Source: CAYWJA01 sp964458485 (GTDB lineage Bacteria > Patescibacteriota > Gracilibacteria > UM-FILTER-43-11). Taken from it: DNA of 31,239 nt. Both the position numbers and the translations under genes were made by a program. Position 1 is the first letter of the stretch; each line of letters begins with the position of its first letter. The stretch is from the NCBI GenBank assembly GCA_964458485.1, contig CAYWJA010000020.1, forward strand, positions 1 to 31,239. Reading direction: 5' to 3'. Shown piece after piece: positions 15,383 through 22,930 of the stretch. Under the pieces are notes generated by a model that worked only from the letters and a program-made list of their open reading frames with translations, was not told the origin of the DNA and made no database searches.

Positions 15383-16693
15383 TCATTCCTCCCACATCTT
15401 CTTCTTAGACAACGAATTTCCACCTATTTTTTGAACCACAGTATCCACAATGTCATCAATAGGAAGTACTTCCTGACTACCAAGATCCATATTACGTAAT
15501 ATAATAGTTCCTTCCTGCACCTCTATCTGCCCTAGAATAAGGGAATATTTTGCCTGTAGGCGATTAGCTATGCGCATTTGGGATTTAATGGAATCTTTTC
15601 CGGCAGATCCAACAACATTTATGCCTCGCTCCCGTAATTCATTTAATAGTGAAAGTGAACGCTTTTTGGCTATTTGGCCAAGCTGTGCTATAAAAACATG
15701 AATTCTATCCTTATTCGGCGGGCGGATGCCTGCCTCTTTCATATAGCCAATAATTCTTTCTATACCAGCAGCCATTCCAATACCAGGAGTGGGTTGCCCT
15801 CCCATAATTTCCATGAGCCCATCGTATCTTCCACCGCCTCCTATAGCGTTCTGTGAACCTTCAGACTTACTCCAGAATTCAAATACAGTTCTGGTGTAAT
15901 AATCAAGTCCGCGCACTAAGTTGGCATTTTCTACGAAAGGAACATTCAATTCATTTAAATACTCTTTTACAAGCTCATGATGCTCTTTGCATTCCTTGTC
16001 TATAACATTTTCAAATTTAGGCGCCATGGAAGCAAGTATTTGACAGTCCTCTTCTTTACAATCAAGTAAACGTAATGGATTTCTGTGCATACGATTTTGA
16101 CAATTTTTGCAAAGACTTCTTTCTTTTCCTGTATAAAAATTAATCAAATCTTCCTTGTACTGTTTTCGGCAATTCGGGCAACCAATTGTATTTAGCTGTA
16201 ATGTAAGGCGATCTGCAATCCCCAGATCCTGATTAATTTTATGAGACAGATAAATAACCTGCGCATCAATTGCAGGATCAGCTTCGCCTATTAATTCAAA
16301 CCCAAATTGGTGAAACTGCCTATATCTGCCTTTTTGAGGTCTGTTATATCTAAAATGAGGCTCTATATAATAAAGCTGAACTGGTTGTGGTAATTGCTGC
16401 ATGCCATGTTCAAGATAAGCCCGTACAACACCTGCGGTACCCTCTGGTTTCAATGCAAGTTTTTTCCCGCTTTTACTTTCAAATACATACATTTCTTTTT
16501 CAACCACATCTGATGTTTCCCCTACGCTATGTATAAAAACATCAACATTTTCGAATATTGGAGTTGTAATTCTTCTATAGCCAGCTTCTCTGCAACGATG
16601 CCGCACTACTTTTTTAATAAATGAAAAATAAAGGTGATCATCAGGAAGTACATCGTGTACACCTTTTGGGCTCTGAAATTTAGGTTGGCTCAT
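15383..16693 (-). CDS. hisS: Histidyl-tRNA synthetase
   Basis: Class II histidyl-tRNA synthetase; charges tRNA-His. 436 residues, usual length. The N-terminal PKGVHDVLPDD is typical. Motif 2 is RYNRPQKGRYRQFHQFGFEL (115-134). The histidine-specific motifs LVRGLDYYTRTVFE (259-272) and AIGGGGRYDGL (283-293) are intact. A cysteine-rich insertion (Cys172/175, 195/198, 212/217), common in bacterial HisRS, may bind zinc. The C-terminal anticodon-binding domain follows from about residue 325. A promoter is visible at 16724-16752. Confidence 0.97.
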   Translation of the reverse strand: MSQPKFQSPKGVHDVLPDDHLYFSFIKKVVRHRCREAGYRRITTPIFENVDVFIHSVGETSDVVEKEMYVFESKSGKKLALKPEGTAGVVRAYLEHGMQQLPQPVQLYYIEPHFRYNRPQKGRYRQFHQFGFELIGEADPAIDAQVIYLSHKINQDLGIADRLTLQLNTIGCPNCRKQYKEDLINFYTGKERSLCKNCQNRMHRNPLRLLDCKEEDCQILASMAPKFENVIDKECKEHHELVKEYLNELNVPFVENANLVRGLDYYTRTVFEFWSKSEGSQNAIGGGGRYDGLMEIMGGQPTPGIGMAAGIERIIGYMKEAGIRPPNKDRIHVFIAQLGQIAKKRSLSLLNELRERGINVVGSAGKDSIKSQMRIANRLQAKYSLILGQIEVQEGTIILRNMDLGSQEVLPIDDIVDTVVQKIGGNSLSKKKMWEE

Positions 16694-16723
16694 ATTTTTT
16701 AGGGTTTAGTCTTACAATTAGTT

Positions 16724-16752
16724 ACCATATCATAAAGTTTTTGAGCGGACAA
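16724..16752 (-). promoter_or_regulatory. Promoter of hisS
   Basis: On the minus strand TTGTCC (16752-16747), a 17-base spacer and TATGGT (16729-16724) with the extended -10 TGA. It lies about 30 bases upstream of the ATG at 16693. Confidence 0.55.
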
Positions 16753-16886
16753 TGAAAAAAATCTCAAGGTTAAATCATGTTTATTCATTTAATACTATGT
16801 TATAAAATTTGACCTTTTTTTGCATATAAGCAATATAATAAATAACTAAATGTTTTTTGGGTTAATTAAAAAACGACCATCAAGCA

Positions 16887-16943
16887 ACTACTTGAGACTT
16901 GAGACCCGCGCCCTTGGCGGGGCAGGCTTGCACTTGAGACTAT
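16887..16943. repeat. CTTGAGACTTGAGAC word repeat around a hairpin
   Basis: ACTTGAGACTTGAGAC, then the hairpin CCCGC-GCCCTTG-GCGGG, then GGCTTGCACTTGAGACT. The word is shared with 11738-11776. It lies directly after the stop of the minus-strand solute-binding protein gene. Confidence 0.8.
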
Positions 16944-16946
16944 AAG

Positions 16947-18410
16947 TTATTTAACATCTGACGCCAACACCAACCCATCCATCCTAGGTTCCCATTTTAT
17001 ATTTTTACCAGCCGCATAGACTCTGGATGCCTCAAATAATGGAATCCCGATCAAATCTTTGTGTACAAGATCGGTAGTGTTTTTAAGAATTTCAATACGT
17101 TTGGTTGGATTAATTTCCTGGCGGGCTTTTTCAATTAATTTATCTACTTCCGCATTAACATATCTTCCATTATTAAATTGACCTTTACTATGCACAAAAG
17201 CGTCTAAAAAGCCCTGAGCATCACCATTTTCTGCCTGCCATCCAAGTATATATAATTGTGATTTATTACTTTTTATTTTTTCTAATAATTTTGTAGCATC
17301 AAGCGGATTTAAACGTGTTGAAAACCCAGCCTCATTCAACTGACTCTTAATATACTCAGCAAGAGTTTTAAAAGTTGGCAGGTAATCTAATGTTATTTGT
17401 TTTTTTTGTTTTCCAAAAATATCTCTCTTCTTCTCTTCTTCTCTATACTCAAATAGTGGGATCTCTGGATTATGCCCATATACACCTGGTGGAATAAACT
17501 GGGATACCTGTCTTACAAGCCCATTGCCAATATCCTCTATTCTGCGAGGATCAAAGGATTTTGTAATTACATCCCTTATTTTTCGCTGTGAAAGTAATGG
17601 ATTTTTTAAATTGAACATTAAAAAATTAACCTCCAGGCTAAACATATGTTTCATTCTATCTGGAGGTAAGTGCATTGCATTCTCTTTTGGGACAGCTAAA
17701 AGAAGATCGATTTTTCCATTATCATAATCATTTTGTCTTTTGTTTTTATCTTTAGTAACAATATATTCAGCATGTTGGTATATCGGTAATTTACCCCAAT
17801 AGTCAGAATATCCCTTTAATGCTAATTTTTGGCCCTTTTTCCATTCAGATATTACATATGGACCTGTTCCAATTTTATTTGATCGGCTTATTCGAAATTG
17901 GGTAAGTTTGGAAAGTATAAGTGGATCTGGCTTTTTGGTTATAATTTGAATTGTATAAGGATCTTTTATCTTGATTTCTTTAATTGTGCTGAGCAGGCTT
18001 TTAACCTGAGAACCTCCTTTTCCTATAGCATTGCTGAAACTTTGCTTGACGCTATTTGCATCGAATTTTGCCTTATCGTGAAATTTAACCTCCTTACGCA
18101 GTTTAAATTCCCAAGTGGTATTATTTATATTACCCCAGGAAGTTGCAAGGGCGGGGATAATTTTTAAGTTTCTATCAAAAGCAACTAAGCCTTCATAAAT
18201 ATTAGCAGTTCTTATTAAATTGTTTAAATCAAGGCTGTATTCAGATAGATCAGTAGCAGGAGTATTGGTGACAATTCGTAAATTAGCCTCTTTATATGCA
18301 TTTTTATTTATAATTTTTTTAGGCAATTCCTCAAATAAAAAATCTTTTTTTATAAAACCAAATAAAGACAGTAAAATTAGAATGCCGATTAATATTTCTT
18401 TTTTTGACAT
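16947..18410 (-). CDS. Anchored peptide-type solute-binding protein (SBP family 5)
   Basis: An OppA/DppA-like extracytoplasmic binding protein of 487 residues from the chosen start. The N-terminus MSKKEILIGILILLSLFGF is a hydrophobic segment without a lipobox Cys, so the protein is probably anchored by an uncleaved signal-anchor. Family features: NIYEGLVAFD, IIPALATSWGNINNTTWEFK, LRKEVKFHDKAKFDANSVK and GTGPYVISEWKKGQ. The frame is open to 18482, but those 24 extra codons lie in hairpin-rich spacer sequence, so the ATG at 18410 is the better start. No ABC permease or ATPase is nearby; it may serve a transporter encoded elsewhere or only capture peptides. Confidence 0.9.
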   Translation of the reverse strand: MSKKEILIGILILLSLFGFIKKDFLFEELPKKIINKNAYKEANLRIVTNTPATDLSEYSLDLNNLIRTANIYEGLVAFDRNLKIIPALATSWGNINNTTWEFKLRKEVKFHDKAKFDANSVKQSFSNAIGKGGSQVKSLLSTIKEIKIKDPYTIQIITKKPDPLILSKLTQFRISRSNKIGTGPYVISEWKKGQKLALKGYSDYWGKLPIYQHAEYIVTKDKNKRQNDYDNGKIDLLLAVPKENAMHLPPDRMKHMFSLEVNFLMFNLKNPLLSQRKIRDVITKSFDPRRIEDIGNGLVRQVSQFIPPGVYGHNPEIPLFEYREEEKKRDIFGKQKKQITLDYLPTFKTLAEYIKSQLNEAGFSTRLNPLDATKLLEKIKSNKSQLYILGWQAENGDAQGFLDAFVHSKGQFNNGRYVNAEVDKLIEKARQEINPTKRIEILKNTTDLVHKDLIGIPLFEASRVYAAGKNIKWEPRMDGLVLASDVK

Positions 18411-18709
18411 AGTAAGTAGCGAGAAATGCGCCCTGTAGCGAAACGATTTCCGGCAAAGCCGGAAGAGTGTAGTGAAAGACAAAATTGTAAAAATCTGCGA
18501 GATTCACTTTTTTGCTAATATAATTTATTGATATATTAAGCAGATTTGTGCAATTTTGAGCATTTCCCTATTGCAACAGCACAGGGATGCTCATAAGGGA
18601 AACACATTTCTTAAGACTTTAAATTTTTATATTTAGTGCTTAGAATTCTTATAGATATTTTAAATAAACATCAAGATTAATTATACTTAAATAAACTTCA
18701 AAAAGATAG
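18411..18709. other. Structured non-coding spacer of about 300 bases
   Basis: No gene is seen here. The spacer holds three structures. A hairpin TTCCGGC-AAA-GCCGGAA is at 18448-18464, flanked by the words GTAGCGAG, GTAGCGAA and GTAGTGAA. An 18-base inverted repeat (AAAATTGTAAAAATCTGC at 18481-18498 and its inverse at 18540-18557, 16 of 18 matching) follows. A stem-loop at 18558-18592 has GAGCAT-TT-CCCT paired with AGGG-ATGCTC. The rest (18600-18709) is plain AT-rich sequence. The inverted repeat could be an operator or 5' leader element of the solute-binding protein gene; this is inference. Confidence 0.7.
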
Positions 18710-19210
18710 TTATGCTGCCGGCGGTGCTGGAGGAGTTTCAGCCGTAGGTGGCGTTGGGGGAGTTTCAGCCGCAGGTGCTTCTGCCGCAGGTGGCGTTGGG
18801 GGATTCTCAGCCGCAGGTGCTTCTGCCGCAGGTGCTGGAGCACTACCACCTCCGCCAAATTCAGCTTTCGCCGCCTCTATATCATCATGGATATTGATGA
18901 TTTGTGTAATTCCAACAACTTTCAGAATATCTAAAATATTAGCCTGTGGTTTCGCTATTGCTATCTTTCCATTTTTTGCAGCCGTACGCGAATACCAATC
19001 TGTAACATAACCAATAGATTTTGAATTCATATATGTAAGACCAGAAAAGTCTAAAAGTATGTTTGGCTCAGCCATTCCGTCAATAACGTCATATATTTTT
19101 TTAACTTCTACATCTACATTTGTTTCATCGAGCTGACCCGCGAAACCAATCATTTTTACAGGTTTGCCACCAGCATCGATATCCTGCATTGTAATTTGTA
19201 CTTCTGCCAT
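18710..19210 (-). CDS. STAS-domain anti-sigma antagonist with Pro/Ala tail
   Basis: An anti-anti-sigma-factor-like protein of 166 residues. The STAS domain covers about 1-115; ILLDFSGLTYMNSKSIGYV aligns with the SpoIIAA/RsbV core, placing Ser63 at the position phosphorylated by the partner kinase. From 119 on there is a flexible tail with repeated units of Ala, Pro, Glu and Thr (AEAPAAENPPTPPA, AEAPAAETPPTPPT, AETPPAPPAA), encoded by near-identical DNA repeats at about 18715-18840. The upstream gene on the same strand encodes an RsbW-like kinase, so the two form a partner-switching pair. The gene has its own promoter (19242-19269). The sigma factor or other target is not evident here. Confidence 0.9.
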   Translation of the reverse strand: MAEVQITMQDIDAGGKPVKMIGFAGQLDETNVDVEVKKIYDVIDGMAEPNILLDFSGLTYMNSKSIGYVTDWYSRTAAKNGKIAIAKPQANILDILKVVGITQIINIHDDIEAAKAEFGGGGSAPAPAAEAPAAENPPTPPAAEAPAAETPPTPPTAETPPAPPAA

Positions 19211-19241
19211 ATTTTTATTGTTTATTAAGTATTCTTTGTTA

Positions 19242-19269
19242 ATTATATATCTATAAATGAAAAATTCAA
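19242..19269 (-). promoter_or_regulatory. Promoter of the STAS gene
   Basis: On the minus strand TTGAAT (19269-19264), a 16-base spacer and a perfect TATAAT (19247-19242), 31 bases before the ATG at 19210. Confidence 0.65.
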
Positions 19270-19275
19270 AATGAT

Positions 19276-19313
19276 AAATTTGATTCTAAAATCAGAAATC
19301 TGAAATCAGAAAT
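19276..19313. repeat. TTCAGATTT word repeat, second locus
   Basis: This 38-base segment matches 15339-15376 at 34 positions and contains ATCAGAAATCTGAAATCAGA. It starts two bases after the stop of the RsbW-like gene, just as the first copy lies directly after the stop of hisS. Confidence 0.85.
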
Positions 19314-19314
19314 A

Positions 19315-19842
19315 TTAAAGTTTTTCTCCGTCTTCAATATACTTTATGACATGGACAGTAAGGCCACCTTTTTCATTATCTATAAATTCCAAAACATCTG
19401 TCCAGTTAGATACTATCTGAGAAAGACCCCTGCCCCTAATTGAAGTAAGTTTTGTCGGATCCAATTGCTTGCGTTCCTCAAGCATTTTTGCCATTTCGCT
19501 AGCAGTTTTTTTAGTTGGCGCAGTCCCAGTATCTTCTACGAAAATTTCAATACTTTTACCTTTTTCACTAATAAATGTAATTTTAATTTCTTCACCAGGC
19601 TTTGATCCATATTCAATAGCGTTATTAGTCAATTCATCTACAACAGATTGAAAACGAAAAGCCCATTGCTCGGAAAATCCTGTCATATTTTTAACGACAT
19701 TCATTGTGAAGTCTCTGATGCCAGAAACAAAATAGGCATTTGTAGGGATAATAACTGAAATTTTTACAGTATCATTTGACAATGCATCGCCAGAAGTTTG
19801 TGCACCAGCTGTTGCTGTCTCTGATGTATTTTCTTCTTCCAT
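19315..19842 (-). CDS. RsbW-like anti-sigma kinase (HATPase)
   Basis: A GHKL-fold serine kinase/anti-sigma factor of the RsbW/SpoIIAB type, 175 residues. The N-box is ELTNNAIEYGS (Glu70, Asn73/74), the G1 box VEDTGTAP (Asp104, Gly106) and the G2 box RGRGLSQIVSNWTD (136-149). A polar N-terminal extension of about 25 residues (EEENTSETATAGAQTSGD) is unusual. In known systems such a kinase phosphorylates the STAS partner and holds a sigma factor when the partner is phosphorylated. The STAS gene lies 104 bases downstream. It has its own promoter at 19906-19934. Confidence 0.92.
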   Translation of the reverse strand: MEEENTSETATAGAQTSGDALSNDTVKISVIIPTNAYFVSGIRDFTMNVVKNMTGFSEQWAFRFQSVVDELTNNAIEYGSKPGEEIKITFISEKGKSIEIFVEDTGTAPTKKTASEMAKMLEERKQLDPTKLTSIRGRGLSQIVSNWTDVLEFIDNEKGGLTVHVIKYIEDGEKL

Positions 19843-19905
19843 AATTATTAGGATTATTATTACAAGATTACAAAAATTATTTGAATATAATCAATTCATC
19901 TTTAT

Positions 19906-19934
19906 ATTCTATCATATTTTCAGAAAAAAAGCAA
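19906..19934 (-). promoter_or_regulatory. Promoter of the RsbW-like gene
   Basis: On the minus strand TTGCTT (19934-19929), a 17-base spacer and TAGAAT (19911-19906) with the extended -10 TGA. It lies between the lepB stop and the start at 19842. Confidence 0.6.
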
Positions 19935-19947
19935 TAATTATAATTAT

Positions 19948-20901
19948 TTATTCCAGTACTCCAGCGGAGATAAACCGTAATTTATAAGGTGGCCATAATA
20001 CAACCAAAACTTTACCGCTAATATTTTTATAGCTGACAAAAGGGGTATGTTTTTCTTCTAATGGAGAAAGCCAGTCTCTTGAATCATTACTATGGTTTCT
20101 GTTGTCACCTAATACAAAATAGTGCCCCATAGGAATAGTGAGCTCATTTGCCTTTCTCATTTCCTTAGGGTATGTACTATATTTATTTTCTTTATTTAAA
20201 TAAGTTTCATCAATTTCGTTAAATTTTTTATCACCTTTCTTTTTTAAATAAACGCGTTCATTTTCAATACGAACTGTATCACCTGGTATCCCAATTATAC
20301 GCTTAACAAAATAATCTAAGCCAACAGAATTATAAATTCGCATTACATATTTTTTATTTGGTTTTCCCTCGATAGTAATTTCTTTTTGTTTGATTTCATC
20401 AGAACTTACATTTCTTTTGTCAGCCCTTGCCCATCTATTGCTTGAATTATTAAGTTTGTAAAAAATAATATCATTTTCTTTAATTTTTTCATTACACAAC
20501 CACAACATTTTAGTTAACGAATTATGACAATAAAAAACTTTTTTATCACTCCTTAAATCCCCTATATACAATTTTCCAATACCTTTTTTATCTGTAGTAA
20601 TTGTTTTTTCAAATTTATGTAGTTGCTTATTAGTGATTGGCGGCTTAAATACAACCGGATCGCCCCTTCTTGGCTCTCCTAAATGATAGCTTAATTTATC
20701 TATAAGTATAAATTCATTATTCTTTAATGTATCTGACATTGAGGAACCAACAACTTTAAATGGGGCAATAATAAAGCTTCTTATTAATGCCACTAAAATT
20801 ATAATAATTACTGCATTATATAAAATATCCAGTATAAATAATCCAATTTCTTTTAGAGGTCTTTTATTGAAATATTTCTTTATTGATTTTTTTTTACCCA
20901 T
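19948..20901 (-). CDS. lepB: Signal peptidase I
   Basis: Membrane serine protease that removes signal peptides of secreted proteins. One N-terminal membrane segment is at about 24-46. The catalytic Ser54 is in VVGSSMSDTL, where the family usually has SMxPTL; here Asp replaces the Pro. Box D carries the catalytic Lys200 in YFVKRIIGIPGDTV, and box E is GDNRNHSNDSRDW (265-277). At 317 residues it is long because about 100 residues (90-190) separate box C from box D; this insertion is lysine-rich. It is the likely processing enzyme for the SLH/CAP protein of this window. Confidence 0.94.
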   Translation of the reverse strand: MGKKKSIKKYFNKRPLKEIGLFILDILYNAVIIIILVALIRSFIIAPFKVVGSSMSDTLKNNEFILIDKLSYHLGEPRRGDPVVFKPPITNKQLHKFEKTITTDKKGIGKLYIGDLRSDKKVFYCHNSLTKMLWLCNEKIKENDIIFYKLNNSSNRWARADKRNVSSDEIKQKEITIEGKPNKKYVMRIYNSVGLDYFVKRIIGIPGDTVRIENERVYLKKKGDKKFNEIDETYLNKENKYSTYPKEMRKANELTIPMGHYFVLGDNRNHSNDSRDWLSPLEEKHTPFVSYKNISGKVLVVLWPPYKLRFISAGVLE

Positions 20902-20982
20902 ATAAATGACTGGCTAAATATCATATTTACCCCCATAATAATCGTTTCATATTCACATATAGCTTAAAACCATTTTAATTCA

Positions 20983-21011
20983 TTTACAAGTTTTTTAATT
21001 TTTGCAATAAT
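20983..21011 (+). promoter_or_regulatory. Promoter of the PH-domain gene
   Basis: TTTACA (20983-20988), a 17-base spacer and AATAAT (21006-21011), 23 bases before the ATG at 21035. It is divergent from lepB. Confidence 0.5.
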
Positions 21012-21034
21012 AATGATGAAAACAAAAACAAAAA

Positions 21035-21613
21035 ATGACCATAGATAAATTTTTATTTAAAAAGCACCTAGAAAAAGGTGAGAAGATTATATATGCTGTG
21101 CATAAGCATAGTATTGCAATAGTAAAGCCCACTTTAGAAGTAGCCTTTTTTGGATTTGGTGTTCCATGGGCATTATATTTTGTCGGTTTAGGTACAAAGA
21201 TTTTCTTTTGGTTGGCTATTGTATGGTCTCTAATCGCATTAGTGCGTTTTGTTTATGTATTGGTAGATTGGTACTCTGATGCATGGCTTATTACAAGTAT
21301 GAGTGTTATTACTATTGAATGGAATGGAATTTTTAGTAATAACTCAGCAAGACTTGGATATGAAGATATAGAGGGTGCTTCTTACGAAATTAAAGGATTT
21401 TGGGGTACTATGCTTAGATTTGGAGATTTACAGCTAAGAGTTATGTCTGGAACGCATGTAGATTTAAATGGTGCAGCAAGGCCTAAAAAGGCGGAATTAG
21501 CATTGCTTAGGGCACAGGAGGAATATTTAGGCCATAAAAATTGGCAAGATACTAGTAGTTTGAAAGACTTATTATCTAGTATGGTAGCGCATCATAATAG
21601 GAATAAGGATTAA
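21035..21613 (+). CDS. Membrane protein with bacterial PH domain
   Basis: A 192-residue protein of the YdbS/bPH2 kind. The N-terminus is charged (LEKGEKIIYAVHKH), followed by two membrane segments (about 34-52 and 56-77) and a bacterial PH-like domain from about 82 to 145 (WYSDAWLITSMSVITIEWNGIFS, ARLGYEDIEGASYEIKGFW, GTMLRFGDLQL). The order helix pair then 'ITS..VI' beta strands is characteristic. Residues 146-192 form a helical, basic cytoplasmic tail. The role is unknown; related proteins occur widely in CPR genomes. Confidence 0.85.
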   Translation: MTIDKFLFKKHLEKGEKIIYAVHKHSIAIVKPTLEVAFFGFGVPWALYFVGLGTKIFFWLAIVWSLIALVRFVYVLVDWYSDAWLITSMSVITIEWNGIFSNNSARLGYEDIEGASYEIKGFWGTMLRFGDLQLRVMSGTHVDLNGAARPKKAELALLRAQEEYLGHKNWQDTSSLKDLLSSMVAHHNRNKD

Positions 21614-21615
21614 AA

Positions 21616-21775
21616 TATCTCAGAACTCAGATCTCAGATTTTAGATCTGATTTATCATTTTTACATCCAATTATCTTAATAAGTTGAATGTCAGATAAAA
21701 AGATGCTAAATGTGAATATGAGATCTGAAATTTATCCCTATCTCAGAGTTTCCTCGAGGGACCTCAGAAACTCTT
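21616..21775. repeat. Word-repeat spacer (CAGATCT and AGAGTTTC pairs)
   Basis: The words CTCAGATCTCAGATTTTAG and AGATCTGATTTATCATTTTTAC are followed by inverted or related words (AATATGAGATCTGAAATTT), so the spacer can pair end to end. A second element holds AGAGTTTC and its inverse GAAACTCT around CCTCGAGG (about 21745-21775). The first part shares words with the spacers at 15230 and 19257. Confidence 0.75.
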
Positions 21776-21834
21776 CGATTCGGACCACGCTTATCGCAAT
21801 TATTCAAAAACAAAAACAAAAATAAAAATAAATA

Positions 21835-22236
21835 ATGAAGATATTTTTAATAATAGTAGTGGCTTTTGTAACCATTGATGTACTAATTGTACTGTACGTC
21901 ATTTGGCGTCGTATAAAGCGTAAAATTCCTGACAAGAAAATTGCGGAAATTCGAAAAACATGGAAGGAAATCATCCGTCAGAAAGATTATAAACACGCCA
22001 TAATGGATGCAGATAAATTACTGGATCACGCCTTGTACCTAAAGGGATACAAAGGAAGCCTTGGCAATAAATTGAAAAAGGCAGGCCCTCTATTTAAAAA
22101 TATTAATAAAGTCTGGTCAGCCCATAAAATACGTAATAATATTGCACACCAGATTAATTATCAGGTTAGTGAAAAAACTTACCGCAGCACTATGCTTTCT
22201 TTTAAGCAGGCATTTAAGGATTTGAAGATATTTTAA
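21835..22236 (+). CDS. Membrane-anchored HEPN-like protein, 133 aa
   Basis: One N-terminal membrane helix (3-24, FLIIVVAFVTIDVLIVLYVIW) is followed by a basic stretch (RRIKRKIPDKK), so the rest should face the cytoplasm. The soluble part is all helical: KHAIMDADKLLDHALYLKGY, then HKIRNNIAHQ. The R-x4-H motif (Arg100 to His105) after an acidic first helix is the signature arrangement of HEPN domains, some of which are RNases. Whether this one is catalytic or structural cannot be told. It lies upstream of coaE on the same strand with a 124-base repeat-filled gap. Confidence 0.7.
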   Translation: MKIFLIIVVAFVTIDVLIVLYVIWRRIKRKIPDKKIAEIRKTWKEIIRQKDYKHAIMDADKLLDHALYLKGYKGSLGNKLKKAGPLFKNINKVWSAHKIRNNIAHQINYQVSEKTYRSTMLSFKQAFKDLKIF

Positions 22237-22242
22237 TTACCT

Positions 22243-22356
22243 ATTGTTACCTGTTCGCTACGCTCACGTGACCTAATAGTGACCAGCTCATTACATTCGC
22301 GTTACCTAATAGTGTTTAACATAATTAGGTCACGCGAAGCAGGTCACAATTAGGTC
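22243..22356. repeat. GTGACCTAATAGTG word repeat
   Basis: GTGACCTAATAGTG (near 22268), GTTACCTAATAGTG (22301), and inverted AATTAGGTCACGCG and CAATTAGGTCAC (22323-22358), with TTCGCTACGCTCACGTGACC against GGTCACGCGAAGCAGGTC. The spacer can fold into a long hairpin and runs up to the coaE start codon. Confidence 0.85.
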
Positions 22357-22360
22357 ACAA

Positions 22361-22930
22361 ATGGTACTAGGTATAACAGGCATCAGCGGTTCCGGCAAAC
22401 ATCTTGCCGCAGAATATTTCCAGAAGAAAAACTGGGTTATTCTAGATGCAGATACAATTGCTCATAATCTATACCGCCCATACACTGGAGCATGGAAAAA
22501 GGTTGTCAATGAATTTGGCGAGGGTATTTTGAATAAAAATGATGTAATTAATCGCAGTAAGTTGGGGAAAATTGTTTTTAATCCGGAGAACCCCGATGCA
22601 TTACAAAAGTTAAATCAAATCATTCATCCTTATATTAAAAGGCAAATAAAGAACGATATACATCGTCATTTTAGGCGTAAATCTAATATTGTAGTTGTTG
22701 CAGCTTTATGGCAAGAGTTAGACCTACCGAGCTTGTGCAACAAAATACTCCTTTTGAAGGCAGATCCAGCAATTAGATTAAAAAGGATTCAGAATAGGGA
22801 TGGTATTTCAGAAAGCATGTATGAGGTACGAACAAAAAATCAATCCGAACCACCTCATCCGGACTTTGTGATCGAGAACAATAGAGAGATTAGAGATTTG
22901 AATAATAAGTTGTCTGAAATAGAAGTTTAA
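22361..22930 (+). CDS. coaE: Dephospho-CoA kinase
   Basis: Phosphorylates the 3'-hydroxyl of dephospho-CoA in the last step of coenzyme A synthesis. 189 residues, normal. The P-loop is GISGSGKH (7-14, Lys13), and the substrate/acid motif is LDADTIAHNLY (28-38), as in other CoaE proteins. The lid region has RLKRIQNRDGIS and the C-terminus has DFVIENN. The start ATG directly follows repeat sequence, with no Shine-Dalgarno. Its stop overlaps the stop of the convergent GGDEF gene through a shared TTAA. Confidence 0.95.
   Translation: MVLGITGISGSGKHLAAEYFQKKNWVILDADTIAHNLYRPYTGAWKKVVNEFGEGILNKNDVINRSKLGKIVFNPENPDALQKLNQIIHPYIKRQIKNDIHRHFRRKSNIVVVAALWQELDLPSLCNKILLLKADPAIRLKRIQNRDGISESMYEVRTKNQSEPPHPDFVIENNREIRDLNNKLSEIEV

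Noticed and set aside
18411..18482. N-terminal extension of the solute-binding protein up to 18482
   Set aside because: The 24 codons are hairpin-rich spacer sequence and would bury the hydrophobic anchor behind a basic stretch. The ATG at 18410 gives a normal signal-anchor.
18649..18858. Minus-strand frame rich in Arg/His/Leu at the STAS tail
   Set aside because: It is the shifted reading of the repeated Ala/Pro codons of the STAS protein.
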